From contig NZ_CP083757.1 of NCBI RefSeq assembly GCF_020149935.1, forward strand, positions 682,001 through 746,000: 64,000 nucleotides of DNA, read 5' to 3'. Under the pieces are notes generated by a model. That model had not been told where the DNA came from. It saw only the letters and a list, made by a program, of their open reading frames with translations, and did not search any database. Of the stretch, positions 1 through 8,679 are shown piece after piece. This stretch comes from Marinilongibacter aquaticus. Lineage in GTDB: Bacteria > Bacteroidota > Bacteroidia > Cytophagales > Spirosomataceae. The translations under genes and the position numbers were made by a program. The number at the start of each line of letters is the position of its first letter. The stretch's first letter is position 1.

Positions 1-1509
1 CAGATTTTGCCCATCCCCCGAAACCAGAGGGTTCATGTTGTCGGCATGCCCAAACAAAGCCAGGCTTTCTATTTTCTTTGTGGCCAAATCCATTTTTGCA
101 ATGCTCAAAGGCGATTTGGCCAAATCTGCGTTTTGTCCATTGCGGTCGCTGACAAAAAAGACAGACTGCCCGTCGGGCGACCAAGTGGGTTGAATGTCCG
201 AATACATGTCATTCGTCAGCCTTTCCACCGCTCTGGATTTCAAATCGAACAAAAACAAATCCGATTGTCCCTCAACCAACCCAGAGAGTACGATTTTATT
301 GTCTTTCGGCGACCAAGCCGGATTCGCCAAAGCATCAACGCCTTTCACCACGAAGGTTTTCTTGGAGCCGTTTCGCACATTAATCACACTCAATTTATCG
401 CGGCCTTTGGCCTGAATCACCAAAGCAAAAAAGCGGCTGTCTGGCGACCAAGTTCCTGCCGTTTCGATGAAATTGTAATCATCTACCGAGCTTCCGAAAG
501 AAGCACTCTTTATTTTGTGCAAAACCTCGCCCGTTTCTGCATTCGCGATCAGAATATCGATGGACAGCACATCTTTAGAGCTGATGTAGGCAATCAATTT
601 TCCGTCTGGACTCAAGCTGGGCGAAAGGTTCATTTCGCCGCCATTCACTTTCGACGCAATTACCGTACCCAAAGGTTTGAAAGCACGCTCTTCTTTCAGC
701 GGCAGATAGGCTTCTTTCAAAGCCTTCTTGAAACGGGCCGAAAACACTTCATCATCGATCTTGAAAAGAGATTGAATGGCTTTGGTATAGCCCATTTTGG
801 CCGTTTCTTTAAACAAAGGACGGATCACATCGTCGCCGTATGTAGCCGTGGTATAGGCCCAAAACGCTTGTCCCCAACGGTAGGGAAAGTATTTGTATTG
901 TTTGCTGACCATGTCTTCCAAACTGGGGATGTCGTCGTGCAGCACGGCATCACGCATCCACATGGCCGTGTGCGAATCTTCACGCCCCAAAGACATGTAT
1001 TCGGCCAAGCCTTCTACCATAAACAAAGGTAAATTGGCGATACTGCCCGAATTCGCCTCTTCGGCTCCGTAAACCATTGTTTTGTATTGAAAGGCATGCA
1101 CCAATTCGTGCCCCAAAACGTGATCCGTTTGTCGATTGGTAAACATCATGGGCATGACCACGCGGTTTTTGATGCCTTCGGTTACGCCACCTGTACCTTG
1201 ACCTATCATGCCACTGATGGCTGTGGTTTCTTGAAAATCGGGATGGTTTTTATAAACAATAAGTGGATTGGGCTCGATAAACGCGAGTTTGAATACTTTT
1301 TGGTGTAGATCGTACCAATGCTCCGAGCGGCTCAACAAGGCATTGGGCACATTTTGCTCATCGAAATAATGATAAAGCTCAAAATGTGGACTGTTCAGTA
1401 CTTTAAAATCGAATTGCTTGTATCGCGGTTTATTCTGACCAAAATATTGAGATTGCCCCAGAGTGTGTAAGGCAATCAACAAGAAAAATCCGATTTGTAA
1501 TCTCTTCAT
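1..1509 (-). CDS. Secreted HExxH metallopeptidase with TolB-like beta-propeller (partial, continues past left edge)
   Basis: 503 residues are visible and the frame is still open at base 1, so the C-terminus is missing. The ATG at 1509 is followed by a short signal peptide (residues 1-18, ending LGQSQ). HELVH at 134-138 followed by EGLAEY about 30 residues later is a gluzincin zinc site: two His plus a downstream Glu. From about residue 260 the chain has repeated SPDGK, SPDSR, SPKDN and SPDGQ motifs, the signature of PD40/TolB-type propeller blades. This pairing is common in secreted Bacteroidota proteins, but the substrate is unknown. It is the last visible gene of a minus-strand operon, starting 6 bases after the NlpC/P60 gene. 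The long open frame on the opposite strand is a shadow. Confidence 0.85.
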   Translation of the reverse strand, partial: MKRLQIGFFLLIALHTLGQSQYFGQNKPRYKQFDFKVLNSPHFELYHYFDEQNVPNALLSRSEHWYDLHQKVFKLAFIEPNPLIVYKNHPDFQETTAISGMIGQGTGGVTEGIKNRVVMPMMFTNRQTDHVLGHELVHAFQYKTMVYGAEEANSGSIANLPLFMVEGLAEYMSLGREDSHTAMWMRDAVLHDDIPSLEDMVSKQYKYFPYRWGQAFWAYTTATYGDDVIRPLFKETAKMGYTKAIQSLFKIDDEVFSARFKKALKEAYLPLKEERAFKPLGTVIASKVNGGEMNLSPSLSPDGKLIAYISSKDVLSIDILIANAETGEVLHKIKSASFGSSVDDYNFIETAGTWSPDSRFFALVIQAKGRDKLSVINVRNGSKKTFVVKGVDALANPAWSPKDNKIVLSGLVEGQSDLFLFDLKSRAVERLTNDMYSDIQPTWSPDGQSVFFVSDRNGQNADLAKSPLSIAKMDLATKKIESLALFGHADNMNPLVSGDGQNL

Positions 1510-1515
1510 AAACTA

Positions 1516-1974
1516 TTATCTGCTGTATTCGATCGGGCGTGTGGCTTTCACAAAACGCCTCTCCCAATAGGCTGTGGCCAGATTGTCTTTCCTTACTCCG
1601 TCTGAAGCCGCGTGAATGAATATGATCTTCTTTCGGCCTCTTTTCTTCAGTACAACGCCCGTATGGTTAATTCTTCTGCTTCCTGAGGTATCAAAATAGA
1701 CCAAATCGCCCTTCCTCAATTTTCGCGGTTTTATTTCTTTGAACACCGCTGCCTGCTCGATGGACGCCCGGGGAAAATCGATTGCAAACTCGCCAAATAC
1801 ATTGTGCACAAGGCCCGAGCAATCAATGCCCTTTTTGTCATTTCCACCGAAACGGTAGGGTGTTCCCATGTATTTTCTGCATTTCTTTACGAAAACCCTC
1901 GGCGAATAGGCCTCTTGCCCGAATGACAAAAAGCAGTACATCACCAAGCTTATGGTCAATGTCAATTTCTTCAT
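1516..1974 (-). CDS. NlpC/P60 family cysteine peptidase
   Basis: A 152-residue secreted protein. The ATG at 1974 is preferred because it begins a proper signal peptide (MKKLTL...FLSFGQ); a longer reading would overlap the upstream gene. The NlpC/P60 core is visible: catalytic Cys in GIDCSGLVHNVF, catalytic His in RINHTGVVL and a third His in IFIHAAS. The family cleaves peptide crosslinks in peptidoglycan, typically D-gamma-glutamyl-meso-DAP bonds. It lies 14 bases after the TlpA-like gene and 6 bases before the metallopeptidase, inside one operon. A periplasmic cell-wall role is inferred from the family. Confidence 0.88.
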   Translation of the reverse strand: MKKLTLTISLVMYCFLSFGQEAYSPRVFVKKCRKYMGTPYRFGGNDKKGIDCSGLVHNVFGEFAIDFPRASIEQAAVFKEIKPRKLRKGDLVYFDTSGSRRINHTGVVLKKRGRKKIIFIHAASDGVRKDNLATAYWERRFVKATRPIEYSR

Positions 1975-1988
1975 TTTAAAAGCACGTA

Positions 1989-3362
1989 TCAGTTTGTCAA
2001 AATCTGTTCCAATTCCTTTATCAAAGCCCGGCCCTCGTCCAAAGAAGGTGGCGTCAAATCCAATCTCAGCCAATTTCCTGCCTTATCGATCAAAACAAAC
2101 CGCGGAAGGTTGGAAACCCCATACGATTCGAGCCAATTTTCACCCAAATCTACCCGAGCACCTTGTCCGGTACTTTCTGCGAATGTCCGCACAGATTCAA
2201 AATCTTCTGGCGAATCGATGGCGATATTGAACACCTTCAATTTGGTTTTGCTTCTGAAAAAATTCTCAACGATTGGCAAATAGGCCAAATCTTGTTTGCA
2301 CGGAGCACACCAAGACGACCAAAACGCCAATATCACATAAGAACCTTTCAGGTTTTTCAAACTCAGGTTGCGGCCTTTGAAGTCCAAAATAGAAAACGCA
2401 GGAGCGGGCTCTCCTATTTTTTGATTCCGCAGTTTTTGGTACAAATTATCCAAGATTTTTATTGAACTGTCTTCTTTATCAAAAACCAGCAGACTTTGAA
2501 AGGCCGTTTCGTTGGCCGAATTCAATCCGTTTAAAGCAAAATCGTTGGCCAAACGGGTAGCCAAAAGCCGCAAAGCGATTTTTTTGTTCAGCAAGTTTTG
2601 CTCAAACAAATACATGACAAAGGCGTATTCGTCCTGAATGTCTTCCAAGGGTTTGGCGTTCAATTTCTGGCGGTAAACCTGGAGCAATTCTTCCACAAAT
2701 TGATTGTATTCAAAAGATTGCACCTGCAATTCGGGGTCCACGGCCAGCAGCTCGAATTTGTCGAAAGGATTCAGATAAGCTTCGCTTCTGGCGTAATAAT
2801 TGAGTAAAAACTGATTGTATCGGCCTTCGATATCCGCTCGTCTCAAGCGGTAAAAGACCTCCGAAACCTTGTTTTGGTAACGATCCAAAAACTCGAGTTG
2901 AGCCTTTTTGGTTTTGGCCACAAGCTCGCCGTATGCACCAGGATTCCCCTTCAATTCACGTTGAAAACGTAAACTTTCGTCTTGCTCAAAACCGAAACGC
3001 ACTTGCTTGTAATAGTCCCATTTGGCCGCTCCTCGGCCCGACACGAAAAAGCTTTTGTAAAAATTTTGTGATTCGAAAGACAAATACACGCTGTCTTCGG
3101 GTTCGATCAACTGAAAAAGCAGCCCGTTCAAACCGTAATTCAAATCGATATAAGCGGGCTCGTCCAGCACGATATCGGCATGAAAATGCCCCGCAGAATC
3201 CACCTCAATGGTGTAATCTTCGGGCATGGCGATCCAATTTCGATACAAAGTCATGATAAGCTGACTGCCGTCGGCCTGATCGATATGCCCACTCATTTGA
3301 AAAGTTTGCTGTGCAAACACCGGCACGGCCAATAGGCTGAGCAAGGTAAAAAGAAGCTTCAT
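1989..3362 (-). CDS. TlpA-like thioredoxin-fold thiol-disulfide protein
   Basis: A 457-residue exported protein. A signal peptide (1-18, ends VFAQQ) is followed by a long N-terminal region of the DUF4369-like type found in Bacteroidota TlpA relatives. From about 310 to 457 there is a redoxin/AhpC-TSA type thioredoxin domain. The redox site is WCAPC (351-355), and LPRF near 418-421 carries the expected cis-proline. The protein probably exchanges thiols in the periplasm. It sits 9 bases after the ABC permease gene and 14 before the NlpC/P60 gene, so it is part of the five-gene operon. Its partners are not evident from sequence. Confidence 0.88.
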   Translation of the reverse strand: MKLLFTLLSLLAVPVFAQQTFQMSGHIDQADGSQLIMTLYRNWIAMPEDYTIEVDSAGHFHADIVLDEPAYIDLNYGLNGLLFQLIEPEDSVYLSFESQNFYKSFFVSGRGAAKWDYYKQVRFGFEQDESLRFQRELKGNPGAYGELVAKTKKAQLEFLDRYQNKVSEVFYRLRRADIEGRYNQFLLNYYARSEAYLNPFDKFELLAVDPELQVQSFEYNQFVEELLQVYRQKLNAKPLEDIQDEYAFVMYLFEQNLLNKKIALRLLATRLANDFALNGLNSANETAFQSLLVFDKEDSSIKILDNLYQKLRNQKIGEPAPAFSILDFKGRNLSLKNLKGSYVILAFWSSWCAPCKQDLAYLPIVENFFRSKTKLKVFNIAIDSPEDFESVRTFAESTGQGARVDLGENWLESYGVSNLPRFVLIDKAGNWLRLDLTPPSLDEGRALIKELEQILTN

Positions 3363-3371
3363 TTTATTTCG

Positions 3372-4484
3372 TTAATCGTCTGAATCCGGCAGCATGGAAC
3401 TTTTGCCTACTTTAAGCTCAAAAGTATGGAAATACTGCCGTATGCAGAAATAAGCCAGGGCATAAAATAAAAGTGCGAAAACCAGTTGGGGCATATTGAA
3501 CATAATGAGGAAAAAGTGCAACACTGCGGCAAAAAATAAGCCCCGCGAGCTGTTTTCCTTTTGCAGATAAGCCGTGTAGGAAAAAGTAAGTCCGAAAAGG
3601 CCGATGGCCCACAAATAGGCCCATGCCCCGCACATTTGAACAAAGGAAACCTCTGCTTGCCAACTGCCGAACAAAACCCACATTTCGGGCCACATCAATG
3701 TGAAAGAAATGGCCAAATGAAGAAAAAACAAACGCAAATAACCCAAAGGCATGTTCCAGAGATAAGCTGTGCGTTTTTTCGCAAAAGCGGCGAATTCGCT
3801 GGCCATTGGGAATTGGGCAATCGCCACAAAAAACAGGCAGAGATTCAGCAGCCGGACATCGTAATCGTCGGTATGGTAAAAAAGAGCCGCACCGTAAATG
3901 AGCAAACCACCGAAGAGCTTGGTACTGAAAAAAAGCAAGGGTTTGTTTTCGAGCAAAAACTGCAAATAATAAGTAAAGGGTTTGTTCAAAATGGGTGGAA
4001 ACAAAGAAGGCAGGGCCATTTTCCCAAAACGATGGAAATGCCGTAATCGCCATTCACTCAGAAAAACAGGCAGGCACAACAAAGCCAGATTGAGCACAAT
4101 GACAAGAAAAACACCTGCCCACATATTGGCCTGAACACCTTTGTACAACAGAAAACCGGCATAGAGCAGAAAGGGCAAATTGAACCACCCTTGCAAAACC
4201 AGCAACTCGTACATTCGCTTGCCCGAGGACATAAGGGCAAAGTCTTGCAAAAAACGAAATTCAGGTTGTTTCAGAGCAAAATGCAAAAACTGCAAGGTTT
4301 TGAACACATGCAAAAGCCAAAACAGAGCGACAAACAAAAGGTATTTGGGCACCGGAAGAATGAGCAAAGCCAACTCTTGATGTTGATCGGGTTTGATGAA
4401 ACCCAAAAACAAATAGGCCAAGAAAAAGTACAACAGCATGTTTTGCCGATAATACTCTCGAATAAAAATGCGTCTGAGTATCAT
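3372..4484 (-). CDS. ABC transporter integral membrane subunit
   Basis: A 370-residue polytopic protein. The ATG at 4484 overlaps the stop of the ATPase gene in an ATGA junction, which fixes the start; an upstream extension would run inside the ATPase. Many hydrophobic segments are visible (for example MLLYFFLAYLFLG, YLLFVALFWLLHVF, LFFAAVLHFFLIMF), about ten in total, with no large soluble domain. The position directly behind an ABC ATPase and the topology argue for the membrane subunit of an ABC-2 like system. The substrate is unknown. The C-terminal tail is short, charged and cytoplasmic-looking (KVGKSSMLPDSDD). Confidence 0.78.
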   Translation of the reverse strand: MILRRIFIREYYRQNMLLYFFLAYLFLGFIKPDQHQELALLILPVPKYLLFVALFWLLHVFKTLQFLHFALKQPEFRFLQDFALMSSGKRMYELLVLQGWFNLPFLLYAGFLLYKGVQANMWAGVFLVIVLNLALLCLPVFLSEWRLRHFHRFGKMALPSLFPPILNKPFTYYLQFLLENKPLLFFSTKLFGGLLIYGAALFYHTDDYDVRLLNLCLFFVAIAQFPMASEFAAFAKKRTAYLWNMPLGYLRLFFLHLAISFTLMWPEMWVLFGSWQAEVSFVQMCGAWAYLWAIGLFGLTFSYTAYLQKENSSRGLFFAAVLHFFLIMFNMPQLVFALLFYALAYFCIRQYFHTFELKVGKSSMLPDSDD

Positions 4485-5104
4485 AATTTTCGCACAATGC
4501 TTTGGTCCTTCACTTCGAATATGTGGTCGACTTGGAAAATAGTGGAGCGTATATGATGATGCGAAGAAATGAGTACCGTGCCCTCCCATTGGGCTAAAAA
4601 ACGAAGTAAAATTTCCTGCGAATCCGTATCGATGGTGGTGAGTGGCTCGTCCAAAATCAACACTTCGGGCTGACCAATGCAAGCCAAAATCAAACCCAAC
4701 TTTTTGGCCATTCCACTGCTGTAGGTCCGAATCGTCTTGTCGATAAAGTCACCCACTTGCAAGGCATCGATCAAAGGCTGAAGCCATTCGGCTTTGTCCT
4801 TGTAAACTTTCCTGTGAAAATCGAATACATCGCGACCGCGAATAAAATCGGGATAAAGTGGCTCTGCGGGACAATAGTTCACTCTTTTGCGGTAAGCCAC
4901 AGCTTGTCTTTTCAGGCTGATTCCATCGTGCAAAAGCACTTCTCCCCTAAAAGGTAGAATACCCGAAATGGCTTTGAAAAAAGTGGATTTCCCCGAACCG
5001 TTTACGCCCTGAAACCAAGACACGCCCTCTGGAATCTGCAATTGCGGCACTTTCAAAACCAATTCGTTCTGATAGCTCTTTTCAAAGTCTAAAATTTGAA
5101 TCAT
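4481..5104 (-). CDS. ABC transporter ATP-binding protein
   Basis: A compact 207-residue ATPase. Walker A is GVNGSGKST (33-41), the signature is SSGMAKK (129-135), Walker B is VLILDEP (148-154) and the switch His is in SSHHH (about 182). The signature resembles ABC-2 type exporters. The ATG at 5104 opens the operon, 108 bases after the AraC gene ends. The last four bases overlap the start of the membrane subunit, so the two are translationally coupled. It energises transport of an unknown substrate across the inner membrane. Confidence 0.92.
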   Translation of the reverse strand: MIQILDFEKSYQNELVLKVPQLQIPEGVSWFQGVNGSGKSTFFKAISGILPFRGEVLLHDGISLKRQAVAYRKRVNYCPAEPLYPDFIRGRDVFDFHRKVYKDKAEWLQPLIDALQVGDFIDKTIRTYSSGMAKKLGLILACIGQPEVLILDEPLTTIDTDSQEILLRFLAQWEGTVLISSHHHIRSTIFQVDHIFEVKDQSIVRKL

Positions 5105-5212
5105 GGCTCAACATAAGAAAATAATGAAGAGCAAAAATAAAAGAATTGACAAGCGGCAATTGCAATCTGCACAGGCATTTTCGAAATGAACTCCAAACCT
5201 TGGTGCTCCTCT

Positions 5213-6010
5213 TTACACCTCAGTAGGCGAATACCCAAATTGCTTTTTAAAGGCGAAGGAAAAGTGCGAAAGGTTTTCGAAACCCACTTCATAGCAAATG
5301 TCAATGGGTTTGGCATTGTTTTGTCTCAAGCGATAATGGGCCAATTCAAGGCGTTTTTGTGTCAACCAACGCTGCGGTGTAGTATTGAAGGCCTTTTTGA
5401 AATCTCTTTTGAAGGTCGTCAGGCTGCGGCCCGTAAGGTAACCGAAACGTGCGATGGGCAAATTGAAAATGAAATTCTTCTCCATAAAACTGACAATATC
5501 CACTTTGCCGGGTTCATCGAAATTTGCCAAAATATCATCGATTTTGGGATCAATGTTGCGGAGAATGCTGATCGCCTCGGTAATTTTCAGTGCGGCAATT
5601 TCGTCTGGAATATCCTGCATATCGAAATAAGGGATCAAAGACGACATGCAACTTTCCAAAAGTGGGTGATTGCTGTAACTCAATATCTGCGGCGAAGCAG
5701 AAGAGTTGTGGGCGGTTTTCAAATGGGCGTAAAAGTTTCTCAGCCTTTCGGTTGAAAGGTGCATGACCACCGTTTTGTGGGCCTCTCCCAATCTCGGATA
5801 ATTGATGATCGTGGCCAACTGATTTCGGGGAATCAGGAAAATATCGCCCGTTTTGAAATAATAGGTCGAGTCGGATTGTACAATTTTTGTCTCTCCGGCA
5901 ATAAACCACACCAACATGTGGTGATCGAATACAATATCCGATTTGAAAAAGCTATCGGCGTACCAAGACAGCTTGATATCTTCTGTAATGTATTTTGCTT
6001 CATACTCCAT
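5213..6010 (-). CDS. AraC family transcriptional regulator
   Basis: A 265-residue regulator. The N-terminal half (about 1-150) is a cupin-like sensor region rich in beta strands. The C-terminal 100 residues hold the two helix-turn-helix motifs of AraC/XylS proteins: IARFGYLTGRSLTTFKRDF, then IDICYEVGFENLSHFSFAFK and the closing FGYSPTEV. The ligand is unknown. It precedes the ABC operon on the same strand and follows the SDR gene, so either could be its target. Positional regulation is inference. Confidence 0.9.
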   Translation of the reverse strand: MEYEAKYITEDIKLSWYADSFFKSDIVFDHHMLVWFIAGETKIVQSDSTYYFKTGDIFLIPRNQLATIINYPRLGEAHKTVVMHLSTERLRNFYAHLKTAHNSSASPQILSYSNHPLLESCMSSLIPYFDMQDIPDEIAALKITEAISILRNIDPKIDDILANFDEPGKVDIVSFMEKNFIFNLPIARFGYLTGRSLTTFKRDFKKAFNTTPQRWLTQKRLELAHYRLRQNNAKPIDICYEVGFENLSHFSFAFKKQFGYSPTEV

Positions 6011-6124
6011 TGCGAGCCTTAATTTTGGATATCAACCAAACAAAAATAGCGATAATCATCGAGCGAAATTTCATTTGAGCAATGCAGGAGAAAACAGCCT
6101 GCGTTTTCTCCCACAATACTTGGC

Positions 6125-7123
6125 TCAAGCCTGTAAATCAAATTCAATACCCAATGCTGCTTCCGTCCACGTCCACAGTTTTTGTGCATTTTCCTTTTCC
6201 AAAGAATAGGGTTTCACCCCCGCCGAAAACCCATCGCCCGTATGCATTTCCGCTACGTCGGCATCTTCACAGTACAGTCCGCCGCGTGCATTCAAGAGCG
6301 GACTTGTGGCTGCCCAAACCGTGGTGGCCGCCCCTTGTGGAATCGTTTTCAGCGAGGCCAAAATTTCGGGTTTAATTTTGCCTTCTGCATCATAAAAGCC
6401 CATTTGCTGAAACAGTTCCAAAGACGCTTCTCGGGCTAGCTCTGTGCCCTGAATGGAGCCTGGATGCAAAGCAAAAGACCGCACATGAAAAGCTTTGGCC
6501 CTTTGATCCAATTCCAAAGAAAACAGGTTTACTGCCGTTTTCGACTGGCCATAGGCAGCTAAAGTGTCGTAGGCTCTTTGCGTGAAATTGGGGTCTTCAA
6601 AATTGAACGGAGCAAACTGATGCCCTTGTGAAGATACGTTCACCACTCGAGCCCCTTGAGCCCTTTTGAGGGCAGGCCACACTTGGGCCGTTAGCTGAAA
6701 CTGAGCCAGATAATTTGTAGCCAATTGCGATTCGATTCCTCTTTTATCACGACGCAAAGGCACCCACATGATTCCGGCATTGTTGATCAGCAAATGCAAA
6801 GGCCGACCCGAATCCAAAAACTTTCGGGCAAAAGCGGTAATGGATTCGGGCTCCATCAAGTCCATTTGCTCGATTTCCACATTCGGTGTATTCGCCAAAT
6901 TTCGCTTGGCCTTCTCTACATCTCTGGCAAGCACTATTACTTTTGCTCCAGCATGGGCCAAAGTTTGCGTCGTTTCCAGACCAATGCCGGTATTGCCGCC
7001 TGTCACTATGGCGATTTTGCCACTTAGGTCAATGCCTTCGATTACTTCTTTTGCGGTCGATTGTGCGTGAAAACCACTACCCAATGCTTTTTGCTGCGAG
7101 CCGCTGTAATTGTTCTTTTCCAT
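6125..7123 (-). CDS. Short-chain dehydrogenase/reductase (SDR)
   Basis: A 332-residue NAD(P)-dependent oxidoreductase. The Rossmann motif TGGNTGIG lies at 41-48, NNAG at 114-117, a catalytic Ser in NVSSQG near 164, and YGQSK with Tyr191 and Lys195. The N-terminal extension of about 30 residues and the overall length resemble the retinol-dehydrogenase/WWOX-like SDR group. The substrate cannot be predicted. It is transcribed divergently from a Crp/Fnr regulator, with a consensus -7 box (TACCTTTG, 7147-7154) 24 bases before the ATG and a repeat pair in the shared control region. Confidence 0.9.
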   Translation of the reverse strand: MEKNNYSGSQQKALGSGFHAQSTAKEVIEGIDLSGKIAIVTGGNTGIGLETTQTLAHAGAKVIVLARDVEKAKRNLANTPNVEIEQMDLMEPESITAFARKFLDSGRPLHLLINNAGIMWVPLRRDKRGIESQLATNYLAQFQLTAQVWPALKRAQGARVVNVSSQGHQFAPFNFEDPNFTQRAYDTLAAYGQSKTAVNLFSLELDQRAKAFHVRSFALHPGSIQGTELAREASLELFQQMGFYDAEGKIKPEILASLKTIPQGAATTVWAATSPLLNARGGLYCEDADVAEMHTGDGFSAGVKPYSLEKENAQKLWTWTEAALGIEFDLQA

Positions 7124-7146
7124 TGTATTTATCCGTTTTGATAAAA

Positions 7147-7154
7147 CAAAGGTA
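7147..7154 (-). promoter_or_regulatory. -7 element of the SDR promoter
   Basis: On the minus strand the bases read TACCTTTG, an exact TAnnTTTG, the -7 consensus of the main Bacteroidota sigma factor. It lies 23 bases upstream of the SDR start codon. A TTTG is present upstream at 7182-7185 with a somewhat long spacer of 27 bases, inside the first copy of the direct repeat described separately. Confidence 0.55.
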
Positions 7155-7174
7155 CAGGGTCACCGATCCGACGG

Positions 7175-7213
7175 CTTTGTTCAAAAGACCGAAAAAACTT
7201 TGTTTAAAAGGCC
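7175..7213. promoter_or_regulatory. Tandem 16-base imperfect direct repeat, candidate regulator site
   Basis: Copy 1 (7175-7190) is CTTTGTTCAAAAGACC and copy 2 (7198-7213) is CTTTGTTTAAAAGGCC, identical at 14 of 16 positions and repeated every 23 bases, about two helical turns. Each copy has dyad character (CTTT-N5-AAAG). The pair lies between the divergent SDR and Crp/Fnr genes, and copy 1 overlaps the -33 area of the SDR promoter. Binding by the adjacent Crp/Fnr protein is the natural inference but is not shown. Confidence 0.5.
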
Positions 7214-7274
7214 AATGTTTAGACTTGGAAGCAATTGACTATATTTCAAAGAAAATTAACCTTACTGTATTTTC

Positions 7275-7814
7275 ATGCTTGAAAAAATGACAAACAGAGA
7301 GGAGTGGAACAAATTCAGTCACCTTTACTCGCGGTTGGATATCCCATCAAAAACGACGCTTTTGCGTGAAGGGCAAGTCTCTAAAATGGCCTATTATATT
7401 GAGAAGGGCTGTATTCGTTCTTGGTTCAATCACAATGGAAAAGACATTACTTTCCAGTTCTTTTTTGAAAGCGAGGGCGTTTCTTCGGTTGAAAGCTTTC
7501 GTACAAATCAGGCAAGTTTATTTACATTAGAGAGCTTAGAACCCTGTACGCTGCTCTGTATTTCAAAAAACGATTTTACCTTTATTCTCGAGAATTCACC
7601 GCGTATAAAGGCTGAAGTTGAAGCACATACATTTAAGAGATTGGTCTATTACCAACAACTATTCCTTTCGAGAATTCGAGATAATCCCCAAACACGATAT
7701 GAAGAATTAATTCGGCAAAGGCCCGAAATATTGCAACGCATACCCCAACACTATATCGCCTCTTACCTAGGAATCACCCCCGTTTCATTGAGTAGAATTC
7801 GAAACAGACGCTAG
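7275..7814 (+). CDS. Crp/Fnr family transcriptional regulator
   Basis: A 179-residue regulator. Residues up to about 115 form the cyclic-nucleotide-binding-like beta roll (TLLREGQVSKMAYYIEKGCI). The C-terminus carries a short winged helix ending IASYLGITPVSLSRIRNR. The residues that bind cAMP in classical CRP are not conserved (FFESEGVSS replaces the GE...RAS pattern), so a nucleotide ligand is doubtful. Two starts are possible, ATG 7275 and ATG 7287; both lack a strong ribosome site. It is divergent from the SDR gene and 77 bases ahead of a flavodoxin-fold oxidoreductase. A paralogue lies at 48929-49504. Confidence 0.88.
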   Translation: MLEKMTNREEWNKFSHLYSRLDIPSKTTLLREGQVSKMAYYIEKGCIRSWFNHNGKDITFQFFFESEGVSSVESFRTNQASLFTLESLEPCTLLCISKNDFTFILENSPRIKAEVEAHTFKRLVYYQQLFLSRIRDNPQTRYEELIRQRPEILQRIPQHYIASYLGITPVSLSRIRNRR

Positions 7815-7891
7815 TTTCACTTCTTAACAATTGTTATCGTCTGGCAGCTCAAAAGCTCTTCAATTTTGTCGCATAAATCAAATGTTCAAAA

Positions 7892-8482
7892 ATGAGAGTA
7901 GCCATAATTTTCAATCATCCCTATGACCAAAGCTTCTGCTCTGCCATACTAAAATCGGTGCAGAAAGGGCTTGAAAAAGCCAATCATGAAATTGATCTTT
8001 TTCACCTAGACCGCGACGGGTTCAATCCCGTTATGACGGCTGCAGATTTAAAGGCCTTCAGAGATCATAAACCCATCGACCGAAAAGTAATTGAATACAA
8101 AGAAAGACTCGAAAAAGCTGATCACCTGATATTTATCTTCCCCATTTGGTGGGAACTTATGCCCGCTATGACAAAGGGTTTCATCGATAAAGTGATTTTC
8201 CCTGGAATTGCTTACACCTATACAAATGGAGGCTACAGTATGGCACCGCGGCTAAAAAAGGTAAAAAGTGTGACTATAATTACCACAATGAATACGCCAA
8301 AAGTTTTGTATCGCCTGCTTTTCGGCAATGCCATAAAGAAAGCTCTTATCACAGGAACATTCTGGAAAATGGGCTATAAAAAAACAAAATGGATAAGTCT
8401 GAATAGAGTTAAAGCGGTTTCTGAAAACAAAAGAAAAAATTGGCTGGAAAGGCTCGAAAACAGATTTGCACAGTTAAATTGA
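7892..8482 (+). CDS. NAD(P)H dehydrogenase (quinone)-like flavodoxin-fold oxidoreductase
   Basis: A 196-residue protein that begins with the flavodoxin-like strand MRVAIIFNHPYDQSFCSAIL, followed by the family's HPY/SxxxA nucleotide contact. The region FIFPIWWELMPAMTKGFIDKV matches the PxWW...P..KG..D motif of the NQO1/MdaB/KefF family. The expected activity is FMN- or FAD-dependent two-electron reduction of quinones or similar electrophiles in the cytosol. It follows the Crp/Fnr gene on the same strand and may be controlled by it. Confidence 0.85.
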   Translation: MRVAIIFNHPYDQSFCSAILKSVQKGLEKANHEIDLFHLDRDGFNPVMTAADLKAFRDHKPIDRKVIEYKERLEKADHLIFIFPIWWELMPAMTKGFIDKVIFPGIAYTYTNGGYSMAPRLKKVKSVTIITTMNTPKVLYRLLFGNAIKKALITGTFWKMGYKKTKWISLNRVKAVSENKRKNWLERLENRFAQLN

Positions 8483-8679
8483 AACGTGATTTTCGGAAAT
8501 ACAGAGCCGTGTTGGAAAATACAATGCTTCCCCGCCTTCGGAAACACAATCTGTTGTTCAAGCTTCTATATCATCAAAAATCATTGATTATCAGGTGAAT
8601 GACATTAACATGACATCTATATGTCGGGGTAAAGGCAGGCCATGAAAGATACCTTTGCCTCATCAAAAAAATTAATTTC

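Noticed and set aside
7-1032. A 341-codon open frame on the plus strand at the left end
   Set aside because: It is the antisense shadow of the HExxH peptidase. The minus-strand protein has a signal peptide, zinc motif and propeller repeats, and the plus frame has none.
3418-4053. A second minus-strand frame inside the ABC membrane subunit gene
   Set aside because: It is rich in Cys, Phe and Ser and lacks a start context; the neighbouring frame has clean membrane helices and the ATGA overlap with the ATPase.
8583-8630. GACAT-CTAT-ATGTC dyad before the fusion gene
   Set aside because: Five-base arms in A/T-rich sequence can arise by chance, and no promoter was recognised beside it.
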